From positions 1-7,999 of the forward strand of contig JAGNOM010000118.1 of NCBI GenBank assembly GCA_017990155.1: 7,999 bases of DNA. Reading direction: 5' to 3'. Numbering within the stretch: position 1 is the stretch's first letter; each line of letters starts with the position of its first letter. Both the position numbers and the translations under genes were made by a program. This document shows, piece by piece, positions 5,400 to 7,999 of the stretch. Source of the DNA: Propionivibrio sp. (lineage in GTDB: Bacteria > Pseudomonadota > Gammaproteobacteria > Burkholderiales > Rhodocyclaceae). The notes under the pieces were generated by a model. That model did not search any database, was not told where the DNA came from, and saw only the letters and a list, made by a program, of their open reading frames with translations.

Positions 5400-6659
5400 A
5401 TGAGCAACCTGACCCACACCGCCTACGCCGAGGCAAAAAAGCGCTACGCACTGGCCGGTATCGACACCGACGCCGCACTCAAGGCACTCGGCGGCATTCC
5501 GGTATCGATGCACTGCTGGCAGGGCGACGACGTCGCCGGCTTCGAGATGCCCGACGTCGCTTTAAGCGGCGGCATCCAGACGACCGGCAACTATCCGGGT
5601 AAGGCCAAGACCGCCGACCAGCTACGGCAGGACGCCGAACAGGCGATGGCGCTGATCCCGGGCGCAAAGCGCTTCAACCTGCACGCCATCTACCTCGACA
5701 CCGAGGAGAAAGTGGCGCGCGACAAGATCGAGCCCAGGCACTTCAAGAGTTGGGTCGACTGGGCGAAGAAACTCGGCATTGGCCTCGACTTCAACCCGAG
5801 CTGCTTCTCGCACCCGAACTTCGTCGACGGCATGACGCTGGCGCATCCGGACCCGATCATCCGCCAGTTCTGGATCGACCACTGCATCGCCTGCCGCCGC
5901 ATTTCCGACTACTTCGGCGAAGAACTCGGCACACCTTGCGCGATGAATATCTGGATTCCCGACGGCATGAAGGACATGCCGGCCGACCGCTCGGCCCCGC
6001 GCCAGCGCTTGCTTTCGGCGCTCGACGAGATCATCAACGCCGACGTGCCGAACAAGCACCACGTCGTCGCCGTCGAAGGCAAGCTGTTCGGTATCGGCGC
6101 CGAAAGCTACACCGTCGGCTCGAACGAGTTCTACATGGCCTACGCCATTTCGCGCAAGACCGCGCTGTGCCTCGACGCCGGCCACTTTCACCCGACCGAG
6201 ATCGTCTCCGACAAGATCACGGCGGTCATGCCCTTCGTCGATCAGGTGCTGCTGCACGTGACGCGTTCCGTGCGTTGGGACAGCGACCACGTCGTCATGC
6301 TCGACGACGAAACGCAAGCCATCGCCAACGAGATCGTGCGCAACGGGCTGGAAAAGCGTGTGCTGATCGGCCTCGACTTCTTCGACGCATCGATCAACCG
6401 CGTCGCGGCCTGGGTGATCGGCACGCGCAACATGAAGAAAGCGCTGCTACGTTCGCTGCTCGATCCGACCAAGGCACTGCGCGACGCGGAGAACGCCAAG
6501 GATTACACGACGCGCCTGGCGCTCATGGAAGAGCAGAAGAGCATGCCGTGGAGCGCGGTGTGGGATTTCTACTGCGAACAGAACAACTGCGGGGTCGGCA
6601 TCGACTGGCTGGCCACCGTCAAGCAATACGAGAGCGAAGTGCTCTCAAAGCGGGCATAA
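5400..6659 (+). CDS. rhaA: L-rhamnose isomerase
   Basis: RhaA converts L-rhamnose to L-rhamnulose using divalent metal (Mn2+) in the cytoplasm and supplies RhaB. Seen: 419 residues, the same length as the E. coli enzyme. The metal-site motifs are in register with it: Glu226 (VEGK), Asp259 and His262 (CLDAGHFHP), and Asp294 and Asp296 (VRWDSDH), with the second conserved stretch LIGLDFFDASINR at 322-334. Other family blocks are SMHCWQGDDVAGFE (36-49) and GIQTTGNYPGKA (58-69). The start is supported by AGAAGGAG (5385-5392), 7 bases upstream. It lies 39 bases after rhaB in the same orientation, so the two are almost surely co-transcribed. The presence of E. coli-type RhaA and RhaB shows the isomerase-kinase route rather than the oxidative rhamnose dehydrogenase route. 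Confidence 0.97.
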   Translation: MSNLTHTAYAEAKKRYALAGIDTDAALKALGGIPVSMHCWQGDDVAGFEMPDVALSGGIQTTGNYPGKAKTADQLRQDAEQAMALIPGAKRFNLHAIYLDTEEKVARDKIEPRHFKSWVDWAKKLGIGLDFNPSCFSHPNFVDGMTLAHPDPIIRQFWIDHCIACRRISDYFGEELGTPCAMNIWIPDGMKDMPADRSAPRQRLLSALDEIINADVPNKHHVVAVEGKLFGIGAESYTVGSNEFYMAYAISRKTALCLDAGHFHPTEIVSDKITAVMPFVDQVLLHVTRSVRWDSDHVVMLDDETQAIANEIVRNGLEKRVLIGLDFFDASINRVAAWVIGTRNMKKALLRSLLDPTKALRDAENAKDYTTRLALMEEQKSMPWSAVWDFYCEQNNCGVGIDWLATVKQYESEVLSKRA

Positions 6660-6828
6660 GAAGTAGAAAACGTAGCACTGGTCGCGCGCAGCACGGCAAG
6701 GCCAGGGAGGAAAGCACTGTCACGGGCGGCAGGACTGGAAACAGACCGTACCGCTCACCAGTGAGAATTCATGTAGTGGAAGTTCGGCAATTTCAGTAGC
6801 AACACTCAGTCAACTAAAGGAGTTTTTC
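6660..6828 (+). other. 169-base spacer between rhaA and rhaS
   Basis: This spacer is longer than the others in the operon and could contain an extra promoter or a processing site. It holds two copies of AGCACTG (6674-6680, 6713-6719), a CACTGGT/ACCAGTG inverted pair (6676-6682 and 6757-6763), a small CTCAC-CA-GTGAG hairpin (6755-6764 region) and the strong rhaS Shine-Dalgarno AAAGGAG (6816-6822). I see no clear promoter boxes and no terminator with a T tract. No gene is evident. Confidence 0.55.
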
Positions 6829-7815
6829 ATGAAATTCACCAAGACACTTACCGCCGCCGCCATCATCGCCGCAGGTCTCGCGTTCTCTGCGCAAGCCGCT
6901 GAAAAAGTGAAGATCGCCATGGTCGTCAAGACACTGGGCAATGGCTTCTTCGACGCTGCCCACCAGGGCGCTGACGAAGCCGCCAAGGAACTCGGCGACG
7001 TCGAAATCATCTTCACCGGCCCGGCCAAGGCCACCGCCGAAGGCCAGATCGAACTGATCAATTCGCTCGTCGCACAGAAGGTGCAAGCGATCGTCGTTTC
7101 GGCCAACGATCCGGACGCGCTCGTTCCCGCCACCAAGAAGGCCATGGGACGCGGCATCAAGGTCTTGTCGTTTGATTCGGGCATCGCCAAGGACGGTCGT
7201 CTGTTCAACCTGCTGCCGTCGTCCAACGCGCTGATCGGTGAAAAGCTGGTCAAGATGACCGTTGACGCCGTCGGCAACAGCGGCGAAATCGCTGTTCTCT
7301 CGGCCACCGCACAGGCGACCAACCAGAACGCCTGGATCGAAGAAATGAAGAAGGTCCTGGCCAAGCCGGAATACAAGGATCTCAAGCTCGTGACCGTGGC
7401 TTACGGCGACGACCAGACCGACAAGAGCTATCGTGAAGCGCAAGGCCTGTTCAAGAGCTACCCGAACCTGAAGGCGATCATCGCCCCGACCACCGTTGGT
7501 ATCGCGGCTGCTTCCAAGGCTGTGCAAGATGCGAACCTGATCGGCAAGGTGTACGTCACGGGTCTCGGCCTGCCGTCCGAAATGGCCGGCCACGTGAAGA
7601 GCGGCGCGGTCAAGTCGTTCGCCATCTGGAACCCGATCGACCTCGGCTACTCGATCACCTACGCGGCGCATCAGTTTGTCACGGGCAAGGCTGGCAAGAC
7701 CGTTTCGCTCGGTCGCGTTGGCACCGCCACGCCGGATGCCGATGGTTCCGCTCCGATGGCCGAGCCCTTCACCTACGACGCAAGCAACGTCGAGAAGTTT
7801 GCCAAGTTCTTCTAA
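6829..7815 (+). CDS. rhaS: rhamnose ABC transporter, periplasmic substrate-binding protein
   Basis: This is a periplasmic type-I sugar-binding protein (ribose-binding-like fold) that captures L-rhamnose and delivers it to an ABC importer. Here RhaS is the binding protein named as in Rhizobium, not the E. coli activator. Seen: 328 residues with a Sec signal peptide: KFTK basic start, hydrophobic AAAIIAAGLAF, and an AQA cleavage motif ending at residue 23. The mature part starts EKVKIAMVVKTLGNGFFDAAHQGAD and carries GPAKATAEGQIELINSLVAQ, VVSANDPDALVPATKKA, IKVLSFDSG and TGLGLPSEMAGHVKSGAV, which match the rhamnose-specific binding proteins better than ribose or AI-2 ones. Specificity is also supported by the adjacent rhaBA. 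The start has AAAGGAG 6 bases upstream, the strongest site in the operon, in keeping with the high amounts such proteins need. Two large stem-loops follow its stop. Confidence 0.93.
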   Translation: MKFTKTLTAAAIIAAGLAFSAQAAEKVKIAMVVKTLGNGFFDAAHQGADEAAKELGDVEIIFTGPAKATAEGQIELINSLVAQKVQAIVVSANDPDALVPATKKAMGRGIKVLSFDSGIAKDGRLFNLLPSSNALIGEKLVKMTVDAVGNSGEIAVLSATAQATNQNAWIEEMKKVLAKPEYKDLKLVTVAYGDDQTDKSYREAQGLFKSYPNLKAIIAPTTVGIAAASKAVQDANLIGKVYVTGLGLPSEMAGHVKSGAVKSFAIWNPIDLGYSITYAAHQFVTGKAGKTVSLGRVGTATPDADGSAPMAEPFTYDASNVEKFAKFF

Positions 7816-7826
7816 TTGACGACGTA

Positions 7827-7869
7827 CCGGAACGGGATTGTCGCCATCCCTCGTGGCAACCCCGTCCGG
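7827..7869 (+). promoter_or_regulatory. long imperfect stem-loop after rhaS
   Basis: CCGGAACGGG (7827-7836) pairs with CCCGTCCGG (7861-7869), 9 bp with one bulged A. An inner GCCA/TGGC stem closes a 7-base loop (7847-7853). It begins 11 bases after the rhaS stop. No T tract follows, so it is more likely an mRNA-stabilising or partial-termination structure than a full terminator. Confidence 0.6.
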
Positions 7870-7899
7870 GCTCAGGCAAGGCAAACGTTACGCACAAGA

Positions 7900-7933
7900 A
7901 CGGTTGGTGCCGTGATATCACGGCACCAACCGT
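7900..7933 (+). repeat. perfect 34-base palindrome between rhaS and the next gene
   Basis: The arm ACGGTTGGTGCCGTGAT (7900-7916) is followed without spacer by its exact reverse complement (7917-7933): 17 base pairs with no mismatch. In RNA it gives a very stable hairpin of about 15 bp with a 4-base loop. No T tract follows. Its place between a binding-protein gene and the membrane/ATPase genes suits a 3'-end protector that lets rhaS mRNA accumulate over the downstream genes. A DNA-level role (operator or repeat element) is also possible. Confidence 0.85.
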
Positions 7934-7980
7934 CCGATGCAGTCGCAGCAACTCACAAGCAACCACCAGGAGCAGTCAGC

Positions 7981-7999
7981 ATGCAGGCTCAAGATCGTC
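7981..7999 (+). CDS. start of the next rha-operon gene, probably ABC transporter ATPase (cut by window edge)
   Basis: Six codons are visible (MQAQDR). The ATG is preceded by AGGAG (7968-7972) with 8 bases between, a good Shine-Dalgarno site. In rhamnose ABC operons the gene after the binding protein is commonly the sugar ATPase (RhaT in Rhizobium naming), so that is the expected product, but six residues cannot show it. It lies 165 bases after rhaS, beyond the two stem-loops. Confidence 0.6.

Noticed and set aside
5750..6799. Plus-strand 349-codon frame overlapping rhaA
   Set aside because: It is a +1/+2 frame of rhaA, extremely Arg-rich, a typical GC-rich artefact.
6660..6828. Rho-independent terminator between rhaA and rhaS
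   Set aside because: There is no GC-rich stem followed by a T tract; the small inverted repeats are too weak.
6814..7884. Minus-strand 356-codon frame opposite rhaS
   Set aside because: It is antisense to a gene with a clear signal peptide and family match, and has no supporting start site.

Overview
The window comes from a GC-rich Gram-negative bacterium, most likely a proteobacterium. The evidence is a periplasmic sugar-binding protein with a Sec signal peptide, RhaB and RhaA proteins close to the E. coli enzymes, and dense coding with strong Shine-Dalgarno sites. A betaproteobacterium of the Rhodocyclales type is my guess, at low confidence. No rRNA, tRNA, CRISPR array or intact transposon is visible.

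Left part, minus strand (1-3639). At the left edge is the N-terminal part of a 2-oxoacid dehydrogenase E2 acyltransferase (lipoyl domain plus E3-binding domain), starting at 592 and cut off by the window edge. A 364-base non-coding stretch separates it from a tight two-gene unit, read right to left: a short-chain dehydrogenase of the 3-hydroxyacyl-CoA dehydrogenase type II kind (2538-1786), then, 7 bases on, a DUF299 bifunctional kinase/phosphorylase expected to control pyruvate phosphate dikinase (1778-957). Further upstream on the same strand are a stand-alone receiver-domain response regulator (3639-3262) and a DUF1349 protein whose start overlaps the regulator's stop (3268-2648). A good sigma-70 promoter (TTGACA, 17 bases, GATAGT) precedes the regulator.

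Right part, plus strand (3894-7999). This is an L-rhamnose utilisation operon: rhamnulokinase rhaB, L-rhamnose isomerase rhaA, the periplasmic rhamnose-binding protein rhaS, and the first six codons of another gene, probably the ABC transporter ATPase. Rhamnose would be bound in the periplasm, imported by the ABC system, isomerised to rhamnulose by RhaA and phosphorylated by RhaB. The aldolase (or an alternative lower pathway), the transporter subunits and the regulator are not in the window.

Most of the window is ordinary metabolism. The points worth a second look are a perfect 34-base palindrome, preceded by a second long stem-loop, between the binding-protein gene and the next transport gene; a palindromic repeat-like element that supplies the first codons of the DUF1349 gene; a receiver protein without the usual switch Thr/Ser; a second E3-binding-like half-motif in the E2 protein; and two paired inverted repeats in non-coding DNA. 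I see no clear evidence of a wholly new system.
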